Assembly (NCBI GenBank): GCA_937949555.1
Contig: CALEDV010000036.1
Span: forward strand, 1 to 64,000
DNA: 64,000 nt
Source: an uncultured bacterium
Lineage (GTDB): Bacteria; Nitrospirota; Thermodesulfovibrionia; Thermodesulfovibrionales; Dissulfurispiraceae
Reading direction: 5' to 3'
Part shown: positions 50,717 to 64,000 of the stretch, piece by piece
Numbering within the stretch: the stretch's first letter is position 1
Layout: every line of letters begins with the position of its first letter
Translations under genes and position numbers: made by a program
Notes under the pieces: generated by a model
Databases searched by the model: none
What the model saw: only the letters and a program-made list of their open reading frames with translations
What the model was told of the DNA's origin: nothing

Positions 50717-53700
50717 TTAGGATATTATCAAAGTTAGGCTCTAAAGAGTAAAAGGACAAAAATCAAGCCTTTCTTTCTGCCACTGTTATTACCCTGTAAC
50801 ATCTTAGGCACCTTCCCGCCTCTGCTACAGCCTCCTCTTCAGTAAAACCCTTGTCAACCTCTCTAAAATCAGCCTTCCTCTCTAAGGTGGGTTCATGACT
50901 TACAGGAATCCTGCGTTTTTGATAAACAAAGGGTATGGACTCCTTTGGGTCAAAGGGCTTAAATATCTTAAAAATATCCTCTTTAATATCCTCTTCGGTA
51001 TCACTAAACTTACCTGTTTTCAGGAATTCATCTATCTTTAGGGCAGCCTTTCTGCCCTGTGCACATGCCTTAATTAAGACATCAGGACCACTCACGCAGT
51101 CTCCTCCAGAAAAGACGCCCTTACGAGAGCTCATAAGGTGTTCATTCACTATTATGGAGCCCTTTTTAGTAATCTCAATGCCAGCCAGTTTATTGAGACA
51201 GGCATAATCACCCTCCTGTCCTATGGCAGGGACTACAACATCTGCCTCAACAAAGAACTCCGAGCCAGGCACCTCTACAGGTCTCTTTCTACCTGAGACA
51301 TCGGGTTCTCCCAGCTGCATCCATAAACATTCAATGCCCTTAATCTTTTTATTTTCAGCTACAATCCTCTTTGGAGCTGCAAGGAAATAGAACTTTACCC
51401 CCTCAAGCTTTGCATCCCTAACCTCCACAAAATCAGCAGGCATCTCCTGAATAGTCCTTCTATAAATTAAGCTTGACTCCTGAAAACCAACCCTCAGTGC
51501 ACTCCTTACACAATCAATAGCAACATTGCCTCCTCCTACAACAGCTATCTTCTTGCCTTTAGGTATCTGGTCAAATAGTCCAAGATTTATGTTTCTAAGG
51601 AAATACACCCCTGGTATAAAACCTTCGTATCCCTCATCCTCCCCTTTTACACCCATACTTTTATGGCAGTGACATCCCAATCCCAGAAAGATGGCCCTAA
51701 AGCCTTCAGACTCAAGGTCTTCTATTGTAAAATCAACACCTAATGACCTATTGTATTGAATCCTTACACCAAGTTCCTCTATAGCCTTGACCTCACCCCT
51801 TAGGATGTCTCTTGGCAAGCGATAATCAGGTATACCCACTGCTGCCATACCACCAGGCTCAGAAAGGGATTCAAAAATAGTAACCTCATATCCCTTAAGA
51901 GCAAGAAAATAGCCACAACTCAAGCCTGCAGGTCCTGCACCGATAATGGCTATCTTTGAGGACTTCCTTGGCAGTTTTTTAGGTTTTTGATAGTTTCTAG
52001 ATATCTCAGGGATAGATTGACAATCTGGAGTTGAATCTTTGAGGGCATGGTCAGCAAGGAACCTCTTTAAATGCCTTATTTGTATAGGCTCATCAACCAA
52101 AGTCCTTCTACAGTTAAACTCACAGGGCCTTACGCAAACCCTACCCAAGACCCCAGGCAATGGCAGCCTCTGCAAGATAAGGTTCAGGCCCTCTTGAAAC
52201 TGCCTGTTTTTGATAGCCTCTACATATCTGGGTATATCAAGGTGTATAGGACAAGCCTCCATGCAAGGGGCAGTGAGAAAGGATTTGTATGTAAAGTCTT
52301 CATTGTCTCCTGGTCCCTTCACCGAAGTCCCTTGAAAGGTATCCCTAAATTCAACAATCAGCCTCTTGAATATTGCCGTTGCCTTTCCAATCTCGCATAG
52401 AGAGGTAGTTGAGACGGTATCAGAGAGATTGTAGATAATGTCCAGCAGGCTATTGTCTTTTCTATCCCTATTGATCCTCTCAAAGAGATCCACAAGTGCC
52501 CTTGTGCCAACCCTGCAGGGTATGCATTGACCACAGGAATACTCAGCCAATGCCTTTGCGTATTGCAGACAGAGAGAGGATATAGTAATTTCTGGATCCG
52601 ATATCTTAATGCCTTCAATTGATATTACCGCAGAGACTGCCCTATTTCTAATTACTATAGGTTCTGCTTGCTCTTTTAGTTCCGAATTCCAAAGGGACAG
52701 GGTTTTCATTGGAATAACTCCTTATGCAGAGGGGAAAAGACCGACAATGAGGCAGCATGATACCTTTTAGCACATTCTGGACATAGGGTCCTGAGTTGAT
52801 CCTTCTCTTCAGAATCTATCCTCTTTAGCACAAACTCCCTATGTTCAAAGGTTGTATATCGGCTTGAACAGGATGAGCATACTAATAGTTCAAAGCTTTT
52901 TTTCCTGTTATTGTATAGATACAGTCTCCTCTGATCGCCCTTGTCAACAACCTTAATAGCCCCTACTGGGCATAGAGAGGCGCAGGCTCCACAGCCTATG
53001 CAATTTGCCTCATTGAATCTGACATACTCGGCAACCTTATTGTTTCCGCCTTCAATGCTGTCCATCGATAGGGCACAGGCCTTTATGATGTTTCTGCATA
53101 CCTTTACACACAAACCACAGAGTATGCAGTCATCTTTATTTAACGGATTATAATTTTTGGAGCAGCTTAGAGTGAGCCTCTTAATATCTGAGCTATTATT
53201 TGTGCCTGAAGATAATAGTTCCATTATTGTCAGTCTCATCTTCTTAAGCCTCTCCGTCTCAGTGGACACCCTCATGCCCTCCTTTGCCTCGCAGTTGCAT
53301 GAGGTAGTTATAAAATCTTTCATTGTAGAGGTTTCTATCGCTACAATGCAAAGTCTGCAAAAACCAGAGGGCCCAAGCGCTCTATGGTAGCAGAGCGTTG
53401 GTATAACTATGCCTACAGATCTTGCTCCCTCTAAAATAGTAGTCCCTTCAGGTACAGTTATCTGTTGTTCGTTGAGAATAAAATTAATCTGCTTCATCTA
53501 AATATGCTCCTTTCTCTCCCCTCCCCCTATACTTTCTGAGATATTATTCCTTTTGCCCTTTTGTATAGCAAGATGCAGGAAGGCATTGTAAATGTTGGTT
53601 TCCTAAAGCAATGCTACATCCCTTGAAGAATGGACTTAACCCTTGGAAACCTATCAATATCCGTATGGGGTAGAAATAGCGCAGACATGTAGTCATCCAT

Positions 53701-56700
53701 AAAACCTGCTGAAACCGATAACTCAATATAGGTCATCCTTGAAGCTATATCCTCTACCTCTTTGATCAGCTCTGAGGACATCAAAGCAAGATAGGCTCCG
53801 GTGATTGATGTATTACCTAAATAAGAATACTTACTCTCCTCAATATCAGGCAGCATACCAATGGAGATAGCCTTTTTGACATTTAAATAGTTACCAAAGC
53901 CTCCAGCAATATAGACCCTTTGAATCATATCAATGGAAAGACCTGCCTCATTTAAAAGTGTGTTAATCCCAGCATATATGGCTGCCTTTGCTCGGATAAG
54001 ATTATCAATGTCAACCTCCGAAAGCGTTATCTCTCTTCCTGTCTGTGGGTCAGCATAAAAGACATACTCCATGCCATTTTCTCCTTCCCGTATCCTCTTA
54101 GACTTCTCAGGAATAAACTTGCCCTTTTGGTTGATAATACCATTTATATAAAACCCTGACAGGGCATCAATCATGCCTGACCCACAAATGCCAAGGGGAT
54201 GGGCATCTCCAATTACCTTCAATGAAGGCTCGCCATTTATAGGATCAAAGGTAACCTCCTCAATAGCGCCTTTGGTTGCCCGCATCCCTGAACTTATACC
54301 GCTGCCTTCAAAACAAGGTCCCGCAGAACAGGCTGCGGTCATAAGCCACTCATTGTTGCCTATGACAATCTCACCGTTTGTCCCAATATCCATGAAAAGG
54401 GCTATCTCAGGGCTTCTGTGCATCTTTGAGGCAAGAACACCTGATACAATGTCACCACCCACATAACTGGCTACACAGGGCATAGTGTATATGGGCGACT
54501 GCGGATTAATAGCGAGACGCGCTGAAGAGGCACGCCAGAGGTGAAATCTATTTACTGTAGGTATATAGGGTTCTTCTCGTATAGATGCAGGATTGAGTCC
54601 CCAAAATAGATGGGACATTGTTGTGTTGCCTGCAATTACCACCGAGTCAATCTCACACCTGCTGATGTTGTGTTTCTCCCTTATCGCATTGATTATGTTG
54701 TTTATATCTTCTATAACCGCATTTCTTAGATCCCCTAACCCATTGCCCTCAGCAGCATAGACAATCCTCGTGATCACGTCATCGCCATAACGAATCTGTG
54801 AATTATAGGTTGACCCTGAATCCACAAGACTTCCATCAAGGAGATTAACCATATAGGCAACCACTGTAGTGGTTCCTATATCTACTGCAATGCCAAACCT
54901 TCTATTACAAAAACCCTCAGAGGTCAAAAAGATTGCCTGTCTCAAGCAGTGGTCATCTTCAATGTAATTTATATCAAAACTCCAGTTTGATAGTCTCATG
55001 GTTTCTGCCATAGTAGAAACAAAACCATGGGAAAATCTCATGGGCGATAAACCCATCTCCTGGAGTCTTCTTTCAAGCCTGTCAAGATCGCTTATGTTAT
55101 CACTCAATGTTGGTGGAGGCAGTTCAACATGAACCCTTCGGACTAAGGGTGTTATCTCCACGCCGTAACCCTTAAAATAATCCTGAAGGCTTTCAGCGTT
55201 GGAAAGGGCTATCTTGTCACCAACCATCAACCTTGACTGCTTTGGTATCTCAATAAGCAGGTCGCCCTTAGCAAGGGTCTTACAGGCAAGCACAATACCT
55301 TGCTCCCTCTCTTTTGCAGGGAGATTGCCATAGGAGATGACCTCGCAGTCTCCCTCAATGATCCTCACCTTACACTTGCCACAAAGCCCCCTACCCCCAC
55401 AGGATGCAGATATGTATATACCTGCCTTTTTAAGGGCCCTGTAAATGTCTTGGTCTCCTTCGATTGGGAAGACCTCATCGGTAGTCAGTTTAATATTCAT
55501 CTTAAATCCCTCCTGTATCCTATCTGGTAATATTCAATATCAAGGCTATGCATCTTCTTTGGGTCATAGAGGTTTCTTCCATCAAAGATGATGGGGTTTT
55601 TCAGGAGATGTTTGATCTCATCAAAGTCTGGGCTCCTAAATTCCTTCCACTCTGTGACTATTATCAATGCTTCAGCGCCCTTAAGCACCTCATATTTAGT
55701 CTCACCATATTCTACCGATTTATTAGAGATCAGCCATATTTTCTTAGCCTGCTTCATTGCTTTAGGATCATAGGCCGTAATAAGGGCACCCCTTGAAGTA
55801 AGGTCATCTATCAGGATTAATGAAGGGGCCTCTCTCATATCATCGGTCTCTGGTTTAAAACTCAGACCCCAAAGGGCAAATCTCCTGCCACTGACCGAGG
55901 GAAATCTCCCAAGCACCATTTCAGTAAGTTTGTGTTTCTGATCCCTGTTCACTGCCTGAACTGCCTGAAGGATTCTTGGTATATAGCCTGCTTTTTTTGC
56001 TGTATCCTCTAATGCCCTCAGGTCCTTTGGAAAACAACTACCTCCAAATCCACAGCCAGGGTATATAAATTGGTAACCAATCCTGCGGTCGCTGCCAATG
56101 CCGATCCTTACCTTATTTACATCAGCGCCAAGGATTTCGCATATATTGGCAATCTCGTTCATAAAGGATATCTTTGTGGCAAGCATTGCATTGGCTGCAT
56201 ACTTTGTCAGTTCTGCACTCCTTACATCCATTGCAATGAAACGTTCGTGGGTTCTCGTAAAGGGGGCATAGAGTTGCCTTAATATCTCTATAGACCGCTC
56301 ATTATCTGCCCCAACTATTACCCTATCGGGTCTCATAAAGTCATTAACGGCATCCCCTTCTTTTAGGAACTCTGGATTACTCACCACATCAAAGTCAATA
56401 GACACGCCCCTTTGGTTGAGAGTTTCCTCTATTATCTCCCTGACCTTATCGGCAGTACCCACAGGCACCGTAGATTTATTCGCCACAATAAGGGGGGCAT
56501 TCATAACTGTAGCAATGTCTCTTGCAGCCTGCATCACATAATTCATATCAGCGCTCCCGTCTTCCAGAGGCGGTGTGCCGACGGCTATGAAGACTATCTC
56601 TGCGTCAACAAGTGCATCCTTTATACTATTTGTGAAGGAAATATTGCCCCTCTTAAGATTATCCTTAAGTAGCACCTCAATGCCTGGCTCATATATGGGA

Positions 56701-59700
56701 GAGATTCCAATTTTTAGACGCTCAATCTTTTTACTGTCTATATCAACGCACACAACCCGGTTACCCATTTCAGCGAAACATACACCTGTTACAAGTCCTA
56801 CATAGCCAGTACCTATAATAGCAAGCCTCATGGTTTATTGATTCCCCTTATTTATTAGTCTTTCAAATAAAAGCAAGCCTTCAATATGCCTCTCTGTAAG
56901 TTCATAGTCAAGATTATTCCAGTAAGTGAGTATTTCCTGTCTCTTCATGAAACCTATTAAAGGACAGTAATCCACTATCTCATTGAGACACTGCAATGCC
57001 CTTGTCTTTGTTATTTCTAATTCCTTTGTAAATCTCTCATAGAGCAGTATTTTATCTTCCCCTATATTGTCCTTCCTGACTATCCAGAGGGCAAAAACAA
57101 AGGGAAGACCTGTATGATTGTGCCATAATTCACCAAGGTCATATACATAGAGGCCTGTATTGTCAACTTTAAACTGCCTCAGGGCATCATCACCTATAAG
57201 CAGAAAGGCCCTTGCGTTATCAGCCTGGGGATTTGAACTCTTTATAATTACAGGCATTATCCCGTAAAACTCTCTGGTTATAACCCTAAAAAGCTCTATT
57301 GATGCTGCAGACTGTGCGGTAACAGAAACCATTTCACCATTTAATCGTTCAATGGGTATCCTTGAAAAAAGGTATATGCTGCCTACTTTGCCGATAGCAC
57401 TTATTGAATGATTTGGTATGTATTCATATAAATCCCTATGGAGCAGATACTCTACTGAAGAAGAAGGACTGAGATCAATGTCGCCCCTTCTAAGCATTGC
57501 ATTTAAGGCAGAGGGAACACCCTCAATAAAGTCGTAGTCTATACATTCAAAATCCCTTCTTAAAATATGGAAAATAGGGAACAGATTTCCAAAGGGTATC
57601 AAACCAATCCTTAGCCTTTTCATCCCTTTATAACACCCAGGGGCCTCATCTTTGCAACCTTCTTAGATATGCCCGCACTGTGAATGACATTGATGACCTC
57701 AGAAATGTCCTTGTATGCCTCTGGCATCTCCTCAGCGAGGGTGTCTCTTCCATAGGCCATCACAAAAACGCCCCTTTCTTTAAGCTCCTCTGTAATTGAC
57801 CTGCCCCTTGCGCTCTTTAGTGCCTGACTCCTTGAAAGCCTCCTGCCTGCACCATGGGAGGTAGAGCCAAAGGTCTCCTGCATGGCCTTCTCAGTGCCCA
57901 AAAGCACATAGGATGCCCTACCCATGTCACCGGGTATAATAACAGGCTGGCCAATAGACTTATATCGCTCTGGTAATTCTGGATGTCCAGGGTTAAAGGC
58001 CCTTGTAGCGCCCTTTCGGTGTACGATCACTTCCCTTACCCTACCCTTCACCACGTGTCTTTCTATCTTGGCGATGTTGTGGGCTACATCATAGACAATA
58101 GAAAGCCCTAAGTCCCTTGGGGATATCCTCAGGGTGTTTATAAAGGTCTCTCTGGTCCAATGCATTATTAATTGCCTATTTGCCCAGGCATAATTTGCCG
58201 CTGCCTTCATAGCATTGAGATATGCCTGTCCCTCAGGGGATTTTAGGGGTGCACAGGAGAGCTCTTTATCAGGTATCTGATAATCATATTTCTTTGAGGC
58301 ATCCTTCATAAGGCCAATAAAGTCCGTGCAGACCTGATGGCCAAATCCCCTTGAACCTGTATGGATCATCACAGTGACCTGTCCCTTAAACAATCCAAGT
58401 ACATTGGCTGCCACCTCATCAAAGATCTCCACCACCTCCTGGACCTCAAGGAAGTGATTGCCTGACCCCAAGGTGCCCAACTGCCCCCTACCCCTCTCAT
58501 AGGCCCTTTTTGATAGGGCTGATGGATCCACACCCTCAAGACATCCCCCTGATTCAATGTATTGCAAGTCAGTGGCATCACCATATCCTCTTTTAACTGC
58601 CCATAGGGCGCCCTCAGAGAGCACATCCCTTTCATCCTTAGGGCTAAACCTTGTGTGGCCCTTTGAACCTACTCCAGAGGGTATTGATTTGTATAGGTTA
58701 ATAATGAGGTCTCTCAGCTTTGGTTCTAAATAAGTGCGTGTAATATCGGTCCTCAATAGCCTTACACCACAATTTATGTCATAGCCTACACCCCCTGGCG
58801 AGATAATCCCAGAGTCCAAGTCAAAGGCAGCCACACCACCAATGGGGAACCCATATCCCTCATGGATATCTGCCATTGCAATAGCGGGTCCCACAATGCC
58901 AGGCAGTGTAGCCACATTGGCAACCTGATCTACAGCAGCCTTTTCAAGGGTCTTCTCTAAGGTCTCATCTACATAAATCATGCCCTCAGCACCCATACCT
59001 TTTTTGTATTCAATAGGCACCTCAAGCCTGTAGGGATCGATTCTCTTTAGACCTATTTCTGTCATCTCTAAGACCTCTGTTGCCTTATAAATTAGTTTAA
59101 AAAAGCCTTGCTAAGTCTACTCACTGTATTGCCTTATTAACCTTGAGCCTATAACGAAGAACAAGGTGGCATAGGAGATAATTATGATCAGCGATATAAT
59201 ACCAGAAAGGTCTAGGTAATCCTTTCTCATTAGTATGTTTGTATGGGTTAAGGGGAAGATATACACCAGCGCCTTAAGCCCTTCGGGTATCCTATCTATA
59301 GGGAAAAAGGTGCCGCTGAAAAAGGCCATCGGTATTATAAAGAAGTTATTGTATGTCGATGTGTCCTCGTGGGAGCTGGTCATCATGCCAGTGATTACAC
59401 CTAAGCTTGCAAACATAAAACAATTTATGAGGAGCGTTACAAAAAACAGGGGCGTAAAATATAGTGTCCCTGAGGCAATAAAACCTACTGTTAATATCAG
59501 TAATGACGCAAACAGCCCCTTCACCATCCCTGCCAGCACCTGCCCTATCATAATAGAAAAGGGAGAAACTGGGGCCTGTACAAATATCTGAAAGGTCTTA
59601 AAGTATATCCTGTTTAGGTTCAATGCAGTGGCTACCCAGGTATAAGAGTTTGTCATAGAACTCATTGCCACCAATCCTGGGATGAGATAGGTCAGGTAGT

Positions 59701-62700
59701 CTGTCCCTTCTATACGGACACTCTTGCCAAGGCCAAGGCCAAAGGTGGCAAGATAAATCACTGGCACAATCATCGCTGAAAACAGATAGCCCATCTTTAT
59801 AAGCTTACGCCTAAACATGAGCATCTCTCTTAAAAATATTGGATACCAATTTGGACAGTCTTTAAAGGTCACTGATATATCCTCATTCAGGTCTCTTGCC
59901 TGTTAATTTTACAAAGGCGTCCTCCAGATTTGACCGTCTGACCTTTGCACCATTCTGTATCTCCCTTGCCCTTTGCAAGGCATCCTCATGGGTTTTATAC
60001 ATATATTGAGTCAGCCTTCCTGTCTCATCTATTGCATCAACTACATATTCACCAGCAAGCCTCTTGAGGTTATCGGGGCTATCAAGGGCTATAATATTGC
60101 CCTGGGACATGATAGCTACTGTGTCGCAAAGCGCCTCCGCTTCTTCTATATAATGGGTAGTCAGCATGACTGTCCTGCCCTCTATCTTTGTCTTTCTTAT
60201 TACATCCCATAATTGTCTCCGTATCTGTGGGTCAAGACCAATAGTAGGCTCATCCAGGAAGAGTATCTTTGGTTCAGGCAAAAGCGCCCTCGCAAGCAGC
60301 AGCCGTCTTTGCATTCCCCCTGAGAACTGAGAAACCATAGAGTCTTTTCTGTCTGTAAGACCAACCATAGAGAGTTTCTCATCTATTGATGCGCTTAGAT
60401 TTTTCACTTTATGTAGCATTCCATAAATTAAGAGGTTTTCTTTGGCTGTGAGTTCCCTGTCAAGATTGTTCTCCTGAGGCACTACGCCAATAAGTCTCTT
60501 AATAGCCCTTGGCTCTTTAAAAAGATCAAAGCCAGCTATAATACAACTCCCAGAGTCGGGTTTTGTAAGGGTCGTGAGTATTTTGATAGTAGTGGTCTTC
60601 CCTGCACCATTGGGCCCTAAGAGGCCAAAGACAATGCCCTCTTTAACATTGAAGGATACGCCATCAAGGGCATGGAGCATCTTGCTGCCAATGGTGTATG
60701 TCTTTTTCAAAGAGGAGACCTCTATGATGAGCTTGCTATCCATCCTACCACTGGATTATACCTAAATCTTAGGCGCTTTGGCCATTAATAACCAAAATAA
60801 CCATGACAGCGGACAAGACAAAAAGAAAAGAGTAGGCATCCCAAAAACTCGATATACAGACTGTTAAGGCTTCGAAAAAACTGACAATGTCAATAGTTTT
60901 GTGAAAAACAGGGGTAGTTGATTCAAAAAGAAAAAAAACACCAGCAAGACAGGCCTCTTGCCTGCCAGAACATCCTTGAAGACCACATCTTCCGCTCAAA
61001 TCGAATTAGCAGAAAAAACATTAGATCATAAATGGACTCATATAATTTGGATAAATGATTGTATATATACAAGCCAGAGACCTGTCTCACTTAATACCCT
61101 GCCCTTTAACCACACATTGTTTTGTGATATACTCTAAAGAAAAAACAAGAGGTGAGTTATGTTAACCACAGAAGAAAGGGTAGAAACCCTTGAGACAGTG
61201 CTTCAGAGGTTTATTATCCAAACAGACTCATCAATACAGGGGCTTAGCAGACAGATAGATAGGATAAGTAAAGAGGTAGATAGGGTAAGTAAGGAGGTAG
61301 ATAGGCTAACCCATAATATCCAGAGGCAGTCTGAGGAACTTGCCCTTTACAGGGAGGAGGCAAGGATAGAGCGGATAGAGATGAACAAACGTTGGGGTGA
61401 GATCGCCAATAAGATGGGCACACTGGTAGAAGACATGGTAGCCCCAAACATAAAAGGCATAGCAAAGACCTATTTTGCTTGTAACGACCTTGAGGACTTT
61501 ATGTTAAGAAGACAAAAGAGGCACTCAAAGGATAGGTCAAAGAGGAAGGAGTTTGATATTATCGCCCTTTGTGATGACAAGGTGATCTTAAACGAGACCA
61601 AGTCTACAGCACGGAAAAGTTATGTAGACGAATTCATCGTCACTATCAAGGAGTTTTTTGATTATTTTCCTGAGTATGAGGGCAAGAGGATAATACCGAT
61701 CTTTGCCTCACTGTATATTAGTGACGACGTTATAACCTATCTTACAGATCGCGAGATCTACGCTATGGCAATAAAAGAAGACACCATGGACCTGTTGAAT
61801 TTTCAGGCCCTTTCGTAAATAACCCCTCCAGCCACTCCCTTTAACTCGGCACAAGTCCCCCTCTCCTGAAGTAAGGAGGGTTTGTCAAACAATTTATCCC
61901 TAACATAAATGTAATGGCATTCTTTGCTGCCTCACCCCCCTTAGCTCAATTCAGGTATGACCACTGAAAGGCCCATGTATTGTGCAACTAACACATTGAT
62001 TCTATAGACATCCCTAATTGCTTGTGGCGTAACCACATCTCTGTCTCCATAGGCATAGACCTCACCATCTTTTAGCAGTAGAAACTTATCTGCAAAACGC
62101 ATTGCCATATTTAGATCATGAAGCACAATAACGGTAGTAAGGTTCATTGTCTTTGTAATGTCCACTAATAGCCTCATGACTTCCATCTGATTCTTTATAT
62201 CCAGATGACTGATTGGCTCATCAAGCAGGAGAATCTTTGGCTCCTGAGCAAGGGCTCGGGCTATGACTACCTTCTGCAATTCTCCCCCGCTCAGTTCAGT
62301 AGTGTATTTAAAGGCATAATGCTCTAAACCAAGCATATTGATTATACGACTCGTAGTTTCTATGTCATGCCCTGATACCTCAAGCCCTATATGAGGCTTC
62401 CTCCCTAAAAGAACAGCATCAAAGACGGTGCAAAATACACCATTGGTCTTTTGAGGCATATAGGCTACGGTTTTTGATAACCCCTGGCTGCCAATCTCCT
62501 CAATGGCTTTATTATCTACTATTACCTTGCCTTTCTGTGGTTTAAGCAGTCCGCTTATAATCTTGAGCAATGTGGTCTTGCCTGAGCCATTGACACCAAG
62601 CAAGGAGGAGACCTCTCCTTCTGCCAACTCAAACCCAACATCAGATAACACCTTCTTGTCCCCATAAGCAAAGGAGACAGACTCAACCCTAAGCATACCC

Positions 62701-64000
62701 TACATCCTCCTCCCTCTAAGCAACAGGTACAAAAAAAGCGGGGCACCTGCAAAGGAGGTTATAATACCCACTGGAAGCACCACTGGTGCCATTACCGTCC
62801 TTGCAACTATATCTGAAAGCAACAATAATAAACCACCAAAGAGCGCCGAATAGGGCACCAAGAATCTATAATCACTACCTATGACAAACCTCAAGATGTG
62901 AGGGGATACGAGTCCTATGAAACCGATAATCCCTAAAAAGGATGTTGCAACGGAAACAATAAGGGCGCTTAGTATTAGGCTCATTATCCTCAATCGCCTT
63001 ACCCTTACGCCAAGGCTTTGGGCAACCTCGTCTCCCCATTGAAGGGCATTAAAGTCCCATCGTTTTTTCAGGAAATATGCAAAGGGCAGCAGAAATGTCA
63101 CAAACATGCCTGCATTCTCCCTCCAACCAGCCTTGCCTATATCTCCAAAGGTCCAAAAGACCGTAGCTGCAACCTGCATATCTGAGGCGAAGTATTGCAG
63201 AAACATGGTCGCAGCGCCAAAGAATGCGCTCAGGGCAACACCAGCAAGGATTATTGATTCAGCAGTAATGTTCCTAAGCGAAGACAAAACAAGTATAAAT
63301 GCAACGGTCAACAGAGAGCCAATAAAGGCACAGGATGCCACAAGGTAGGGCGTTTTAAGGGTAACCATCTCATTGCCAGTCATGTGGGTTTGTCCTGCAC
63401 CAAGGACTATGATTGCAAAGGCAGCCCCAAAGGCAGCCCCTTGGGATACCCCAATAGTGAATGGAGAGGCTAAAGGATTACGAAGGACGTTCTGCATTAT
63501 AGCCCCTGCAACTCCAAGACCAGCTCCTGCTATCACAGCGCCAAAGGCCCTGCTAAGCCTTAGGTCCCATATCACATAATAAAAGGGACTTTCCTTATTA
63601 ACCAATAGAGCCGATATTATTTCTCTAATTGGAATAGTCAACGACCCTACGGCAAGAGACATCACCAGAATAACTAAAAGGGCAGAGAAAATAACGATCC
63701 CGAATACCGTCTTTTTGAGTATGGCCCCCCTGTATTGTTGGTTAAGATCAACGCAACTCAATATTGCCTCTGCCAAAATGAAATCTCACAAACCCAAGGT
63801 AATCCCTTTTGTAAGATATTATAAGCCTCAATACCCTTTAAGAATTGGAATATCTCATCGGCCGTCTTTGGCATATCCACACCCTCTTTGGTTACACCAA
63901 TAGATGGATAGAGGCACAATATACAGACAATCAAAAGCAAGGTTTTTATGCCCTTCAAAGGGGTCTCCACACAATAAGACCTATCTCAGCCTCAGTCCTA

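Overview
This is a bacterial chromosomal window of moderate to low GC, with no plasmid, phage, rRNA, tRNA or CRISPR signal. Futalosine-route menaquinone synthesis (MqnA), a radical SAM heme-type enzyme beside hemE, a RACo-like corrinoid/ferredoxin activator, branched-chain-type ABC import, diheme peroxidase, chemoreceptors and c-di-GMP enzymes suggest an anaerobic or microaerophilic, motile, diderm bacterium. Frequent AGG/AGA Arg and ATA Ile codons would suit a Nitrospirota- or Desulfobacterota-like lineage, but that is a guess from gene content and codon use.

1-19.8 kb is core and signalling. A plus-strand series (DUF2400 protein, response regulator-PilZ, radical SAM protein, hemE, purN, rsmD, coaD) meets a minus-strand pair (rarA, HD-GYP). 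After a divergent EamA transporter come the tRNA methylthiotransferases mtaB and miaB; miaB appears to begin at an ATC codon. Upstream lies a minus-strand operon: response regulator, CheC-type phosphatase, PAS-GGDEF cyclase, an exported DsbA-like protein with an in-frame TGA exactly at the first active-site Cys (probable selenocysteine), and a diheme peroxidase. A zinc-binding-domain chemoreceptor follows. Three copies of a ~200-bp foldback element lie in this part.

19.8-42.6 kb is a minus-strand surface-glycan / nonulosonic-acid island. Reading with transcription: PseB, PseC, a PseF remnant, PseG, a chimeric scar, a frameshifted methylase, an SpsF-like CMP-transferase, a PseG with an internal deletion, a NeuB-type synthase, a sugar formyltransferase, WbqC, methyltransferase, a broken VapBC pair, PIG-L deacetylase, a B12-type radical SAM protein, a PseH remnant, DUF7718/DUF5647, a PseI remnant, then polysaccharide genes including a radical SAM-glycosyltransferase fusion. 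The classical pseudaminic acid pathway has lost PseF, PseH and PseI, while NeuB, SpsF and a formyltransferase are intact. The pathway may have been rerouted, possibly to an N-formylated sugar.

42.6-64 kb returns to core functions. A coiled-coil/beta-helix protein with a small partner is followed by a five-gene Liv-type ABC importer (plus strand), then a minus-strand run: ABC-2 exporter, rtcB, mqnA, a UDP-glucose dehydrogenase, a RACo-like protein with an iron-sulfur protein and a chimeric flavoprotein (a probable electron-delivery module), tgt and a cation efflux protein. The right end holds a coiled-coil nuclease-fold protein and an iron/cobalamin-type ABC importer.
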